DNA of 64,000 nt from Gluconobacter frateurii. GTDB taxonomy: Bacteria > Pseudomonadota > Alphaproteobacteria > Acetobacterales > Acetobacteraceae. The stretch spans positions 62,001 to 126,000 of the forward strand of contig NZ_BEWN01000002.1 of the NCBI RefSeq assembly GCF_002723955.1, in the 5' to 3' direction. The stretch's first letter is position 1. Every line of letters starts with the position of its first letter. The notes below the pieces were generated by a model, which saw only the letters and a program-made list of their open reading frames with translations, searched no databases and was not told where the DNA came from. The translations under genes and the position numbers were made by a program. This document shows positions 21,732 to 31,453 of the stretch, piece by piece.

Positions 21732-22625
21732 ATGTCCCTTCCTTCCGTTCTGACCCTCATTGCTGACCGCAAGGCCGGCTCCCTCAAACCAGAAGCCATC
21801 GACGTCGCCCGGTCGCTGGTCAAAGGCAAGGCCCCCATCGTCCTGTCGGACGGGGAAGCTGTCGATATTCCATGCCCCACACCCGGCCCGGGCTCGCCAA
21901 GCGCCGCAACAATCCGCGCTACCCTTGCCCCTTACCAGACGGACGCCCTGCTGCTGAAAACCCGGGGCCGCCGCAAGGCCGTTCTGGTTGCAGACATGGA
22001 CAGCACCATCGTCACAGGGGAAACGCTGGATGAAATGGCAGCCCTGCTCGGCATCGGGCAACAGGTCGCGGCCATTACCCGCGCCTCCATGAATGGGGAG
22101 ATCGACTTCGAAACCTCCATCGAACAGCGCGTCGCCCTGCTCGCCGGCCATCCGGCATCTGTTCTTGAAGAAGTCTGGAAAACCGTCACCCTGACGGAAG
22201 GCGCCAGAGAACTCGTCTGCACCATGCGCAAGCACAATGCACGCACGGCACTCGTCTCAGGCGGATTTACGTGGTTCACCCAGAAGGTGGCTGAACTCTG
22301 CGGCTTTGACGAGAACTACGGCAACAGCCTTGAAATCGTGGATGGGAAAATGACCGGGCGTCTCGATGCCCCGGTTCTGGGCCCAGACGCCAAACTGAGC
22401 CATCTTGAAGACCTGACTGCCGAACGCGGCGTTCAACTCAAGGCCGCGCTAACAACAGGCGACGGTGCAAACGACATCCCGATGCTGGCCAATGCGGGCC
22501 TAGGCCTCGCCTTCCACGCCAAGCCAAACGTGAAAAAGATCATCGGCACGCAGATCAATTTCGCCAATCTGCGTGCCCACCTGTTTGCTCAGGGCTACAA
22601 GGCAGCCGATTTCGTCACCGACTGA
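21732..22625 (+). CDS. serB: Phosphoserine phosphatase
   Basis: 297 residues; last step of serine synthesis. HAD motif I VLVADMDSTIVTGETLDEMA supplies the Asp nucleophile, motif II is ALVSGGFTWFTQKVA and motif III/IV TTGDGANDIPMLANAGLG. The first 80 residues form the short N-terminal domain found in many alphaproteobacterial SerB. The frame is open far upstream, but only this start fits the family and the divergent spacing from miaA. Confidence 0.93.
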   Translation: MSLPSVLTLIADRKAGSLKPEAIDVARSLVKGKAPIVLSDGEAVDIPCPTPGPGSPSAATIRATLAPYQTDALLLKTRGRRKAVLVADMDSTIVTGETLDEMAALLGIGQQVAAITRASMNGEIDFETSIEQRVALLAGHPASVLEEVWKTVTLTEGARELVCTMRKHNARTALVSGGFTWFTQKVAELCGFDENYGNSLEIVDGKMTGRLDAPVLGPDAKLSHLEDLTAERGVQLKAALTTGDGANDIPMLANAGLGLAFHAKPNVKKIIGTQINFANLRAHLFAQGYKAADFVTD

Positions 22626-22655
22626 ACCTTTAACGCTGCCCGTCAGGCACCCGCC

Positions 22656-23294
22656 TTAATACCCCCAGGTATAAGGCGGGACGCCTCCATTATAGCCACC
22701 ATAGCCATTATAACCCGGGGCACCGTAGTATCCCTGCGGCACAGCATATCCACCAGCAGGGGCACATCCCTGAGGATAATAGCACCCGCTGCTCGCAGTT
22801 CCGATCGCCATACCCGCCGCCACGCCGAGTGCTGCTGCGCCAAGGCCCCAACCGCCCCAGCCCCAGCCGCCGCCCCAACCGGGCACACCCCAGCCATAAC
22901 CGTACCAGCCGGGACCACCCCAGCCGTTCCAGCCACCCCAGCCGGGGCTACCCCAACCAATGAAGCGTGGGCCACCCCAGCCACCGCCCCAGTTGCCATA
23001 CCCTGGACGAAAACCCCAACCAGGGCCGCCGCCATAGCCGCCACGATACCCACCGTAACCGCCGGGTCCGCCTCGAAAGCCGCCACCGCCGCCGCCCGGG
23101 CCACCACGAAAACCACCACCACCGAATCCACCACCAGGCCCACCACGGAAGCCACCGCCACCGCCGCCAGGTCCACCGCCATGGCCTCCACCGCCACCCG
23201 GTCCGCCACCATGCTGGGCAAGAGCCGTAAGCGGCGAGGCTCCGACCAAGGCAGCCATCAACAGCGCTCCGGCGGACTTCTTCGTGATGTTCAT
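22656..23294 (-). CDS. Gly/Trp/Tyr-rich exported low-complexity protein
   Basis: 212 residues. The signal peptide is ITKKSAGALLMAALVGAS...TALA. The mature protein is about half glycine, arranged as GGPGGGGG, GGGFRGGPGG, then WGGPGW/WGGWGW blocks with many Trp and Tyr, then a short hydrophobic stretch (LGAAALGVAAGMAIGTAS) and a YYPQG...YNGYGGYN tail. It resembles glycine-rich envelope proteins of unknown function. The ATG at 23294 has AAGGAG 7 bases away. A second long frame over the same DNA is a repeat artefact. Confidence 0.75.
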   Translation of the reverse strand: MNITKKSAGALLMAALVGASPLTALAQHGGGPGGGGGHGGGPGGGGGGFRGGPGGGFGGGGFRGGPGGGGGGFRGGPGGYGGYRGGYGGGPGWGFRPGYGNWGGGWGGPRFIGWGSPGWGGWNGWGGPGWYGYGWGVPGWGGGWGWGGWGLGAAALGVAAGMAIGTASSGCYYPQGCAPAGGYAVPQGYYGAPGYNGYGGYNGGVPPYTWGY

Positions 23295-23385
23295 GGCCTG
23301 TCTCCTTGGAAAGAGCCGTGTTCGGTTTTTAATATCGGTAACAGCGTGTTCTCTGAAAAGGGCCGTTTCAGGGCATGAAACAAGT

Positions 23386-23401
23386 CGTTTCACGTGAAAC
23401 A
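23386..23401. promoter_or_regulatory. parS-like ParB binding site (before Gly-rich gene)
   Basis: CGTTTCACGTGAAACA, one base from consensus, in the gap between the DUF721 gene and the Gly-rich gene, both on the minus strand. A looser repeat (GTTTCAGGGCATGAAAC) lies 10 bases away. Confidence 0.7.
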
Positions 23402-23407
23402 TTTCCG

Positions 23408-23935
23408 TCACCGACGGCGACCGCGTCGCGCACCAATATGCCCCCCCAGACGTTGCAACGCGTCCCGAAGTTCATCGTCTTCAATTTCCGGAACATCAAT
23501 CTGAACAGGTCTGGGCCAAGCTGGGCGAGGCCGTTCAAATGCCGTCATATCCTGCACGATTTTCAGACGGAGAATCAGATATTCTCCTCGCAGGCCACAG
23601 GCCGTATTGATTCGTTCAATAATCTGAGGCGCCAGATGCTGAAGCTCCATGGCGACAGGTCCTGAACAGGCCAATGTCAGTGTTCCTGCCGACATACGGC
23701 GCGGCTCTGTCACCTTTGACAGTCGTGGGCCGATAAAATCTTCCCAGTCCATGGAAAGCCGCACCAGAAGCGGCGACTTCTTCCTGAAAGCCGGCTTGGT
23801 AATTCCCGGAACCAGCGCCCCAATCTGCCTGGCACCCCCTCGCTTGGGGGTCCATGCCGGTTTCTGCCCCTGCTGAGGGTCAATTCCACCCGCCCGACCA
23901 CGAAGGTTCTTGTCCGGACCTTGATCCTTCTTCAT
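23408..23935 (-). CDS. DUF721 (DciA-like) protein
   Basis: 175 residues. A basic, disordered N-terminus is followed by LVRLSMDWEDFIGPRLSKVTEPRRMSAGTLTLACSGPVAMELQHLAPQIIERIN, the DUF721 pattern of DciA, the ancestral loader of the replicative helicase DnaB. C-terminus is Arg-rich (GARRGRRR). It is divergent from mutY with 10 bases between start codons, a common alphaproteobacterial pairing. Confidence 0.8.
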   Translation of the reverse strand: MKKDQGPDKNLRGRAGGIDPQQGQKPAWTPKRGGARQIGALVPGITKPAFRKKSPLLVRLSMDWEDFIGPRLSKVTEPRRMSAGTLTLACSGPVAMELQHLAPQIIERINTACGLRGEYLILRLKIVQDMTAFERPRPAWPRPVQIDVPEIEDDELRDALQRLGGHIGARRGRRR

Positions 23936-23945
23936 ATCCCTCTCC

Positions 23946-25007
23946 GTGACTCCTAACGCTTCCGACCTGCTTCGCTGGTACGATACTCATCGCCGCACCC
24001 TCCCATGGCGCAGCCTCCCCGGCCATCGCCCGGATCCGTACGCCGTCTGGCTAAGCGAGATCATGCTGCAACAGACAACCGTGAAAGCTGTCATAGCGTA
24101 TTACGAACGCTTTCTCACGCATTACCCCACCGTGCAGGATCTTGCCGCCGCCCCGCAAGAGGACGTCCTGCACCTTTGGGCTGGTCTCGGCTATTACGCC
24201 CGCGCCAGAAATCTGCATGCCTGCGCAAAACGTGTCGCAGACCTCGGTCAGTTCCCCGATACCGTGGAAGAACTTCTAAAACTCCCGGGAATCGGCGCCT
24301 ACACAGCCCGCGCTATCGCCTCGATCGCATTCGGTGTTCCTGTCGTGCCGGTCGATGGCAATGTCGAGCGCGTCACGTCCCGTCTGTTCGCCATCGAAGA
24401 CTCCCTGCCTGCATCACGCCCCCTCCTGGCCCGACAGGCTGCGCTACTCAATCATCCGAAAGCAGCACAGAAACGCCCCTCAGACTTCGCCCAGGCCCTG
24501 TTCGATCTCGGTGCAACGATCTGTACGCCCCGCAACCCGTCCTGCCTCACCTGCCCCTGGCGAGCGGCCTGTCAGGGTCACGCCAAGGGAATTGCCTCTA
24601 CCCTTCCTCGCAAAGCCCCTAAACAGGCCCGACCCACCCGTTATGGCGCCCATTTCGTCCTTCAGGATGAAACAGGTCACATCCTGATGAGAAAACGGCC
24701 TGAAAAAGGGCTGCTCGGCGGCATGGATGAATTCCCCGGCACGGCATGGCAAAGCACTCCATGGACCGAGAAGGAAGCGATCGCATCCGCTCCATTCCTC
24801 GGCCCCTGGAAAGCATGCGGAGAGGTCACGCATGTCTTTACCCATTTCACACTTCGGCTCATGATTTACACCGCGACCCTTCCTGCAGGTCATAATGCGG
24901 GGATCGATCCGTCCTTCGGCACGTTCAGATCCACGGAGCGCGCCGCCCTGCCAGGCGTCATGAAGAAATGTCTGGCCCTTGCAGTTGCTGATTTGGAGAC
25001 ACGATGA
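23946..25007 (+). CDS. mutY: A/G-specific adenine glycosylase
   Basis: 353 residues; removes adenine mispaired with 8-oxoguanine or guanine. LLRWYDTHRRTLPWR, the catalytic region EIMLQQTTVKAVIAYYERF, helix-hairpin-helix KLPGIGAYTARAIASIAFG with VVPVDGNVERV, and the [4Fe-4S] cysteines in CTPRNPSCLTCPWRAAC. The C-terminal Nudix-like domain recognises the 8-oxoG. Start is a GTG 10 bases from the DUF721 start. It overlaps the next gene by ATGA. Confidence 0.93.
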   Translation: MTPNASDLLRWYDTHRRTLPWRSLPGHRPDPYAVWLSEIMLQQTTVKAVIAYYERFLTHYPTVQDLAAAPQEDVLHLWAGLGYYARARNLHACAKRVADLGQFPDTVEELLKLPGIGAYTARAIASIAFGVPVVPVDGNVERVTSRLFAIEDSLPASRPLLARQAALLNHPKAAQKRPSDFAQALFDLGATICTPRNPSCLTCPWRAACQGHAKGIASTLPRKAPKQARPTRYGAHFVLQDETGHILMRKRPEKGLLGGMDEFPGTAWQSTPWTEKEAIASAPFLGPWKACGEVTHVFTHFTLRLMIYTATLPAGHNAGIDPSFGTFRSTERAALPGVMKKCLALAVADLETR

Positions 25008-25621
25008 GCGAAACCCCTTCCCTGACCCGCGTGTGGTTCATGGACTGGCACGGCCGGGTTCTCAGCCATGATCCGATCCGGGACGATTTCTCACCCGCCC
25101 CCTTCCAGCCCGGTATTTATCCAGGCCTGTCCGCACTGGTTGCTTTCCCACTGACATTTCCTTGCGAGGTGACGCTGGAAAAGAGAGTCTCCATGCCACG
25201 CCTGCTGCCCGAACTCGAAATGCAGGAAACTCCTCAGGGATTTGTCTGTCTCGTCACCAAAAAATACAACACCTACCTGATCAGTGCCCCCGGTCGTGGA
25301 GGAATTCTGACCAATTCAACCAATTTGGGCGAATGGGAACAGCTCCTGATCATGCAACAGGACTTCATGCGGGGCCTGTCAACCCTGATGGTTCCGGACA
25401 AAGCCACACTGATTGACACTCAAAACGACCAACCACTCTCGCCGCTTCAGTTGAATTCCGGCTTTGTGGGAGAAGTAAATGGCAAACGCCTATCCCTCAA
25501 AAGAAACCTGCAAGCTATTGAACACCTCGGCCGAATTCCCGCAGGCCAGACAGCTGACCTCACATTCCATGAAGAAAACGAAAAGTCCCCCATGACTGTC
25601 CGCATTCAACGCCCTGGCTGA
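25004..25621 (+). CDS. Uncharacterised protein coupled to mutY (205 aa)
   Basis: No recognised family. 205 residues, no signal peptide or membrane segment, mixed charge, several Phe/Trp early (TRVWFMDWHGRV). The start overlaps the mutY stop by ATGA, so it is translated with mutY. Nothing in the sequence shows an active site. The link to MutY is positional only. Confidence 0.7.
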   Translation: MSETPSLTRVWFMDWHGRVLSHDPIRDDFSPAPFQPGIYPGLSALVAFPLTFPCEVTLEKRVSMPRLLPELEMQETPQGFVCLVTKKYNTYLISAPGRGGILTNSTNLGEWEQLLIMQQDFMRGLSTLMVPDKATLIDTQNDQPLSPLQLNSGFVGEVNGKRLSLKRNLQAIEHLGRIPAGQTADLTFHEENEKSPMTVRIQRPG

Positions 25622-25730
25622 CAAGATACGACGCAGATGTCACGATTTGCGTGAGATAATTCAAAAACCGAACCCCTATCGCCTGAGACTGCGTTGTTTT
25701 CCCTGAAATCTCTGAGGGAAAGCAGTCGCA

Positions 25731-26906
25731 ATGTCTCACGATACCCCACCCGGCGTTACCAATCTCACCCCCTCCATTCTGGATACGGGAACCGTCAAAA
25801 ACGGTCAGATCAGCTTTGGAAACTGGCGTGGGGACGCCGATGTCCCGGAAAACCAGCCCCCGCAGGCTCTCCCCCCTTCAGAACGGGTAGGTTTCGCCGT
25901 CATGGGCCTCGGCCGACTAACACTCGGGGAAATCCTGCCCGCTTTCTCAAGCTGCCACCTCGCAAAACCTGTCGCCCTGATCTCAGGCCGCCTGAAAAAA
26001 GCGCGCTTGACAGCCCAAGGCTATGGCATTGGGGAAGACGCCCTTTTCACCTACGACGACATCCAGCGCCTCGCCGACCGACCAGATATTCAGGCCGTGT
26101 ACGTCGTCACGCCCAACGCCCTGCACGCAGAACAGGTCGAAACACTCGCAGCAGCCGGCAAGCACATCCTATGTGAAAAACCCATGGCCAAATCCAGCGC
26201 AGAGGCCCAGCGCATGATCGCCGCCTGCCAGAAGGCCGGCGTAAAACTCATGATCGCCTATCGCTGCCATTACGAGCCCTTCAATCAGGCCGTCCGCCAC
26301 CTTGTCCAGAGCGGAGAACTAGGCCGCCCAAAACTCGTGGAAGCCATAAACACACAGGTCCAAGGCAGTGCAGACCAATGGCGTCTCAAACTGGAACTCG
26401 CCGGTGGAGGCGCATTGCCGGACATCGGATTATATTGCCTGAACGGCACCCGCGCCGTCCTGGGAGAAGAGCCGGAAAGCCTTTTCGCCCAGATGATCAG
26501 CCCGCCCAACGATCCACGCTACAAGGACCTGGACGAAACCTTCTCGTTCATGCTCCGCTTCCCATCAGGCGTAATTGCCAACTGTGCGACCAGCTACGGC
26601 GCCTATGAAACCAAGGACCTCCGCATTCAGCTCGAAAAGGGCTGGATCACCTTGGAGAACGCCTTTTCATATACCGGACATCGCCTGCGGATCGGTCAAC
26701 GACAGGGAAACCATAAGACAGTCAACGAATGGCGCCTTCCAGCCGAAAACCAGTTTGCTCTGGAAATCGACCATTTCGCACACTGCATCCTGAACGATCT
26801 GACCCCCCGTACCCCTGGCGAAGAAGGACTGCGTGACCAGAAACTTATGGAAGCCCTCTATGACTCCGCAAGAACAGGCAGAATGATCCACCTGGCGACA
26901 GAGTGA
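25731..26906 (+). CDS. Gfo/Idh/MocA oxidoreductase (glucose-fructose oxidoreductase-like)
   Basis: 391 residues. Starts with about 50 residues of proline-rich sequence, then the Rossmann fold VGFAVMGLGRLTLGEILPAF, the EKP motif in HILCEKPMAKSS, and the catalytic-domain GGALPDIGLYCLNGTRAVLGEEP with DIGLYC supplying Asp and Tyr. This is the pattern of Zymomonas GFOR and its relatives, which oxidise aldoses. Unlike GFOR it has no twin-arginine signal, so a cytoplasmic enzyme is likely. Overlaps the DMT gene by 4 bases. Confidence 0.83.
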   Translation: MSHDTPPGVTNLTPSILDTGTVKNGQISFGNWRGDADVPENQPPQALPPSERVGFAVMGLGRLTLGEILPAFSSCHLAKPVALISGRLKKARLTAQGYGIGEDALFTYDDIQRLADRPDIQAVYVVTPNALHAEQVETLAAAGKHILCEKPMAKSSAEAQRMIAACQKAGVKLMIAYRCHYEPFNQAVRHLVQSGELGRPKLVEAINTQVQGSADQWRLKLELAGGGALPDIGLYCLNGTRAVLGEEPESLFAQMISPPNDPRYKDLDETFSFMLRFPSGVIANCATSYGAYETKDLRIQLEKGWITLENAFSYTGHRLRIGQRQGNHKTVNEWRLPAENQFALEIDHFAHCILNDLTPRTPGEEGLRDQKLMEALYDSARTGRMIHLATE

Positions 26907-27355
26907 TGAAAATCCTGTTCTTCCTGCTTGCGATCGTGGCTGGACTTGGCAACCCTCTCCAGTCAGCCGCCAATGCCGGACTGAACAAGTCCCTCGGCCC
27001 GGGACTGACAGTTCTGACCGTCTATGGTGTGGCGCTGGCGGCCCTGATATGCGCCCTGCCATTCCTCGGGATTGGCCAGTCTTCCGACCCTTTCATGGAG
27101 CGTATCTCACACGTTCCATGGTGGGCCTGGGCTGGTGGTCTCTTCAATTTCGCCTTTGTCCTCGCCGGCTCTCTGGCCGCACGGGAAATCGGTTCAGCAA
27201 TGTTCACTGTAACGGTCGCCAGTTGCGCCGTTGTCCTCTCTGTCATCCTGGATCATTTCGGACTGCTCGGACTGGAACCACACGCAGCCTCAGTCCCCCG
27301 ACTCATCGGTGCAGCCATGGCAATCGGAGGGATCTGTTTGGTCAGCCTGTTCTAA
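26903..27355 (+). CDS. DMT family transporter, DUF606/YdcZ type
   Basis: 150 residues, five hydrophobic segments: ILFFLLAIVAGLGNPLQSAANAGLNKSLG, LTVLTVYGVALAALICALPFLG, AGGLFNFAFVLAGSLAARE, FTVTVASCAVVLSVILDHF and RLIGAAMAIGGICLVSLF. YdcZ proteins are half-length drug/metabolite transporters that work as dimers. Translationally coupled to the oxidoreductase, so it may move that enzyme's substrate or product. Confidence 0.8.
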   Translation: MMKILFFLLAIVAGLGNPLQSAANAGLNKSLGPGLTVLTVYGVALAALICALPFLGIGQSSDPFMERISHVPWWAWAGGLFNFAFVLAGSLAAREIGSAMFTVTVASCAVVLSVILDHFGLLGLEPHAASVPRLIGAAMAIGGICLVSLF

Positions 27356-27380
27356 GTAAGCTGACCCAGACACCCCCGCC

Positions 27381-28865
27381 TCACGTCTCCTGCGTCGTCG
27401 GCGCAGAAGAAGACGGCCCCCTCATGATCCGCGTAACAGCCTGCCGCACACCAGCTTCCCATTCAGGATCTGCCTGCCGGAACAGAGCAAACTGCCGCTC
27501 CATGATCTCTGCCGGAACGCCCGTCATGGCCCCCGCGATATTATCGAAGAACCGCTCCCGCTGACCGGAATCAAACATACGGAACAACGCCCGGGGCTGT
27601 GCAAAATCATCGCCATCATGGCGGTGCTCATAGTACCCCGCATCCCCATTGATCCGCAGAGGCGGCTCCATGGCAGCCGTATCTTCAACCGGCCCACCAA
27701 ACGAATTCGGCTCATAATATCCGCCGTCCCCCGGGTCAGGAGCATCAAATCGCATGGGACCATCCATGTGATAGTTTTTCACGGCAATCTGCGGACGATT
27801 AACAGGCAGCGATTCATAATGCGTGCCCACCCGGTAACGATGCGCATCCGCATAGGCGAACAGACGTCCCTGCAAGAGCCTGTCAGGGGAGAAGCCAATG
27901 CCCGGCACGATATTGGATGGTGAAAAAGACGCCTGCTCAATCTCTGCAAAATAATTCACGGCATTCCGGTTCAGTTCCATAACGCCCACCTCCTGCAAAG
28001 GATAATCCGCATGAGGCCAAACCTTCGTCACATCGAACGGATTGAAGCTAACACGCTCCGCCTTAGCCTCTTCCATCACCTGAATGAACACCGTCCATTT
28101 CGGAAAATCGCCACCCTCAATGGCCTCGTAAAGATCAGCCTGCGCACTTTCACGATCCTGCCCGATGACAGCGTTCGCTTCATCATTCGTCCAGAAACGG
28201 TGCCCCTGCTGGGTTTTGAAGTGGAACTTCACCCAGAAACGCTCACCCTGCGCATTCCAGAGCGAAAACGTGTGACTGCCATACCCATTCATGAACCTGT
28301 AGCCCTGCGGCAACCCACGATCGGAAAACAGGATCGCTACCTGATGCAGACTTTCCGGACTCAGAGACCAGAAATCCCACATCGCTGTCGCTGACCGGCG
28401 GTTCGTACGCGGATGCCTCTTCTGGGTATGAATGAAGTCAGGGAATTTCATCGGATCACGGACAAAGAAAACGGGCGTGTTGTTCCCAACCAGATCCCAG
28501 TTTCCCTCATCGGTATAGAATTTCAGGGCAAAACCCCGAACATCCCGCTCGGCATCCGCCGCACCGCGCTCACCCGCGACAGTGGAAAAACGCGCCAGCA
28601 TGTCCGTCGTCTTGCCGATCTCAGAAAAAATGGACGCCCTGCTGAAACGGGAAATATCGTGCGTGACCATGAACGTTCCGAACGCGCCCGAACCCTTGGC
28701 GTGCACAGTCCGCTCAGGAATACGCTCCCGGTTCTGATGCGCCAGCTTTTCAAGCAGCTGATAATTTTCCAGCAGCAACGGCCCACGCGGACCAGCCGTC
28801 TTGCTATCCTGATTACTGACCCAAGGGGCGCCTGCGGTGGTGCGAATGATGGTCCGGTCGGCCAT
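27381..28865 (-). CDS. Monofunctional heme catalase (small subunit)
   Basis: 494 residues. Distal His in [14 protein letters not shown], distal Asn in [15 protein letters not shown], proximal heme Tyr in [14 protein letters not shown]. Lengths and the ...[11 protein letters not shown]-terminus fit clade 3 catalases. Disposes of hydrogen peroxide formed by the respiratory oxidases. ATG 28865 has AGGAG 8 bases away. No OxyR gene is adjacent. Confidence 0.95.
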   Translation of the reverse strand: MADRTIIRTTAGAPWVSNQDSKTAGPRGPLLLENYQLLEKLAHQNRERIPERTVHAKGSGAFGTFMVTHDISRFSRASIFSEIGKTTDMLARFSTVAGERGAADAERDVRGFALKFYTDEGNWDLVGNNTPVFFVRDPMKFPDFIHTQKRHPRTNRRSATAMWDFWSLSPESLHQVAILFSDRGLPQGYRFMNGYGSHTFSLWNAQGERFWVKFHFKTQQGHRFWTNDEANAVIGQDRESAQADLYEAIEGGDFPKWTVFIQVMEEAKAERVSFNPFDVTKVWPHADYPLQEVGVMELNRNAVNYFAEIEQASFSPSNIVPGIGFSPDRLLQGRLFAYADAHRYRVGTHYESLPVNRPQIAVKNYHMDGPMRFDAPDPGDGGYYEPNSFGGPVEDTAAMEPPLRINGDAGYYEHRHDGDDFAQPRALFRMFDSGQRERFFDNIAGAMTGVPAEIMERQFALFRQADPEWEAGVRQAVTRIMRGPSSSAPTTQET

Positions 28866-29099
28866 AGCCTGATCTCCTGTCTTAACAAGCAGAACCAGTT
28901 AGCCGACGCATATATAAAAGGTTAAACCGATTTATTTTCTATCTCTATTCGGTTTTTCCTTTTAACCTGCTTTCAAGTTTCCGTAAGTGTTTGATCCATT
29001 TCCTGCACAGCCATTTGTTTTCCCCTACGCTCCCCCAAGATCACAGGCCTCATGGCCGCCCATGAAACCCCAAGGCCTCACAGCGGTTAGGAAACTGAT
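28866..29099. other. Divergent promoter region, catalase and lipoprotein
   Basis: 234 bases between divergent genes. AT-rich centre with an AACCGA/TCGGTT inverted repeat at 28924-28929 and 28949-28954. No promoter is clear enough to call. Confidence 0.4.
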
Positions 29100-29528
29100 A
29101 TGTTGAAAATTCTTGGCTCCCTCTCCCTTCCTGCCACCCTGCTGTCCGCAGTCGTTGGCCTCTCCGGCTGTGTTGCCGACAACACCAGCCCCCAGGGAAA
29201 GCAGCTCGTCTCCGCTGGCTTCGTCAGACACCCCGCCAACTCCGCCTCCCGCCGGGCAGAGCTGCAACTCATGCCGCAACACGTCTTCCTGACACGCACC
29301 ACACCGGAAGGCCTGCGCTACATTTACGCAGATCGTGACCTGTGTGACTGTGCATTTGTCGGTACACCGGAAGCCTTTGAAAAATACGCCGCCCAACAGC
29401 CCCATGGCGTGTCCACAACGCAGGCTCCAAGCTCAGACATGCGTTCGACCACAGATCCCAACACAACATCGTCCGCTCTTGGGCAAACGCCAGCAACCTC
29501 CAGCGGACCAGCCAAAACGCACCCATGA
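29100..29528 (+). CDS. Lipoprotein of unknown function (142 aa)
   Basis: Signal peptide with lipobox LSGC (Cys about residue 24). The mature protein has a folded stretch (QHVFLTRTTPEGLRYIYADRDLCDCAFVGTPEAFEKYAAQ) and a Ser/Thr/Pro-rich tail from about residue 100. AGGAAACTGAT precedes the ATG. No family recognised. Confidence 0.7.
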   Translation: MLKILGSLSLPATLLSAVVGLSGCVADNTSPQGKQLVSAGFVRHPANSASRRAELQLMPQHVFLTRTTPEGLRYIYADRDLCDCAFVGTPEAFEKYAAQQPHGVSTTQAPSSDMRSTTDPNTTSSALGQTPATSSGPAKTHP

Positions 29529-29625
29529 TCGGTCTCCCGATCCCCTGGCATCCGGATGCGATGGCTTCTGCCATCCTTCCCTCTGGCACGGGTAGTCTTA
29601 GTCTTCTGCATGCACGAAAACAGGA

Positions 29626-30063
29626 TTACTCGTGGGAAACTTCAAAATCCTCTGCGTTCCCAACGAAAATACGGGTCTGATAATAAGACGGCCCTGTCAG
29701 ATTTCCCGCACTGTCTTTCGAGACAACCCGCCCCCTTCTGGCAAGGCCGCTCACCTGGATTTCGCGATTGAGGAAATATTGCTGAACCGTCTGGTTCTTA
29801 CCCTGCAAAATGTCTCTCACCGTATCGCCGCGAACCATCACTATAAGGATGTGGGGAGCCCGATAATTCGGATCTGACATCAGGAACAACGTGTCATTAT
29901 ACCACCCCACACGCCTTACGGTTATTCTGAACTTACCCACCACCCCCGAAGGGTCGTTATTCAGCGCCGTAAAGACTGTCTCAGGCGTATAAGCTCCAGA
30001 CCCGCAGGCCGTCAGGGCAAATGTCAGAAAAGAAAGAGCGAAAAGTGTCTGAAATGCACGCAT
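29626..30063 (-). CDS. Lipoprotein of unknown function (145 aa)
   Basis: Signal peptide and lipobox LTAC (Cys about residue 20). The mature part, with alternating strands (VGKFRITVRRVGWYNDTLFLMSDPNYRAPHILIVMVRGDTV), looks beta-rich, possibly an OB-like or DUF4131-like fold; no family is assigned. Lies between a lipoprotein on the opposite strand and the CorA gene. Confidence 0.65.
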   Translation of the reverse strand: MRAFQTLFALSFLTFALTACGSGAYTPETVFTALNNDPSGVVGKFRITVRRVGWYNDTLFLMSDPNYRAPHILIVMVRGDTVRDILQGKNQTVQQYFLNREIQVSGLARRGRVVSKDSAGNLTGPSYYQTRIFVGNAEDFEVSHE

Positions 30064-30189
30064 GAGTATTCAGGCCTTGAAACGGATTACAGCCCCGGGA
30101 AGCCTCTCGGGACTATATTTTCCGTCAAAATGGCCATGGATTACCTTGCCCGACAACCGTGGAACGTCCGCCGGCCGCGATAAAATCCC

Positions 30190-31254
30190 TCAGAGAAGCC
30201 GCGCCAGCTTCATGAACAGAAACGTCACGGCCATGAACACGAAGCACACAAACCCCGCTTCGATTGTTCCCCACGCCCCTTGCGCCAGGAACATGCCGCC
30301 TGTGTTCATGCCAAAGAATCCCGTTACGAACGTCGCCGGGAGCATCAACGTCGTTCCCACGGAAACGATATACAGTCGACGGTTGGTTTCTTCCGCCTGA
30401 TTGGACCCCAACTCGTCCTGCAGGGAGCGCGCCCGATCCTGCAACGCGATCAGATCGTCCAGAGCGGCATGAACCTGCCGCTCCGCCCGGTCGCGCAGTT
30501 CGTCTTCCGCCCATTCGGGAAGATCCAGATCTTCGTCCTTCAGAACGCGGTCGATTGGCGTAACAACACGTCGGAGTTCGGTCGCCCGACGACGCACCTT
30601 ACCAACGATACCACCCAGATGACCCAGATCAGACCGATGCTCAATCAGCAGAAGAACATCCTCCGCCCGATCAAGATCATCATCCAGCTGACCCAGTTGC
30701 CGACGCACGGTTCCGGTAAATTCACGCAGTGCCCTATCGACAATCCCTGCTGGCGTCGGCGGAATGTGATCCGCCCGAAGAGACCGATAAGCAGCCCCCA
30801 GAACAGGAATAGGGTTCCGCCGCGTCGTGATCAGAAGATCAGGCCGCATGGCAAACCGCCACGCACAGATTTCCCGGTCGTCCTCCGCAAGCGCATCATC
30901 AAAGGCTGGAAGCGCACCCCAGATCAGATCATCAACTGCTTCCAGAGCAATGCCATATTCGGTTTCTGCCAGCATGGCCCGCACGTCTTCCGGCAGATCC
31001 GGCAGATGGGCGACAAAGGATCGGGCAGAACTGTGAACCGTATCGAAATGAAGCCAGAACCACCCCTCAGCCGACAGTCTGCGACCCGGAGTCAGCAGCT
31101 CTTCGACTTCATCCGCCCCGAGAGACCGCAGGTCCTGACCCGGTACGGCCTGCACAGCCCAGACCAGACCATTGGCAAACGCAGGTTTTCCCGTTTCCTG
31201 AAAAGCCGGATCAAGCACCGTGAAAGGAAAGTTGTATGTGGGGTTCTCTGACAC
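30190..31254 (-). CDS. CorA/ZntB-type divalent metal transporter
   Basis: 354 residues from GTG 31254. A large soluble N-terminal domain rich in charged helices (residues about 1-290), then two C-terminal membrane segments with the signature GFFGMNTGG between them. CorA proteins import Mg2+, Co2+ or Ni2+; ZntB moves Zn2+. The start is a GTG behind AGGAGG; the longer frame with an Arg-rich N-terminus is rejected. Confidence 0.85.
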   Translation of the reverse strand: MSENPTYNFPFTVLDPAFQETGKPAFANGLVWAVQAVPGQDLRSLGADEVEELLTPGRRLSAEGWFWLHFDTVHSSARSFVAHLPDLPEDVRAMLAETEYGIALEAVDDLIWGALPAFDDALAEDDREICAWRFAMRPDLLITTRRNPIPVLGAAYRSLRADHIPPTPAGIVDRALREFTGTVRRQLGQLDDDLDRAEDVLLLIEHRSDLGHLGGIVGKVRRRATELRRVVTPIDRVLKDEDLDLPEWAEDELRDRAERQVHAALDDLIALQDRARSLQDELGSNQAEETNRRLYIVSVGTTLMLPATFVTGFFGMNTGGMFLAQGAWGTIEAGFVCFVFMAVTFLFMKLARLL

Positions 31255-31453
31255 GGCATCCTCCTGTTCTTCAGGGGGTATTCTGGACCTGCGCCGGTTT
31301 CGAACAACGCGACAGAAGGCGATCTGCCGTTCTCTGACATGCCCGGGCAACAGACGCAATATGCTGCATCGGGGCAACTGTTACGCTGGCCGGGAGTTAT
31401 CAGATTATTCCCGGAAGAGCCAGCTCTTCCCTTTGAAGAGGAAAGATTAAGAC

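Noticed and set aside
22643-23221. Ala/Val-rich open frame overlapping the Gly-rich gene on the same strand
   Set aside because: A frame-shifted reading of the glycine repeats; the other frame has the signal peptide and ribosome site.
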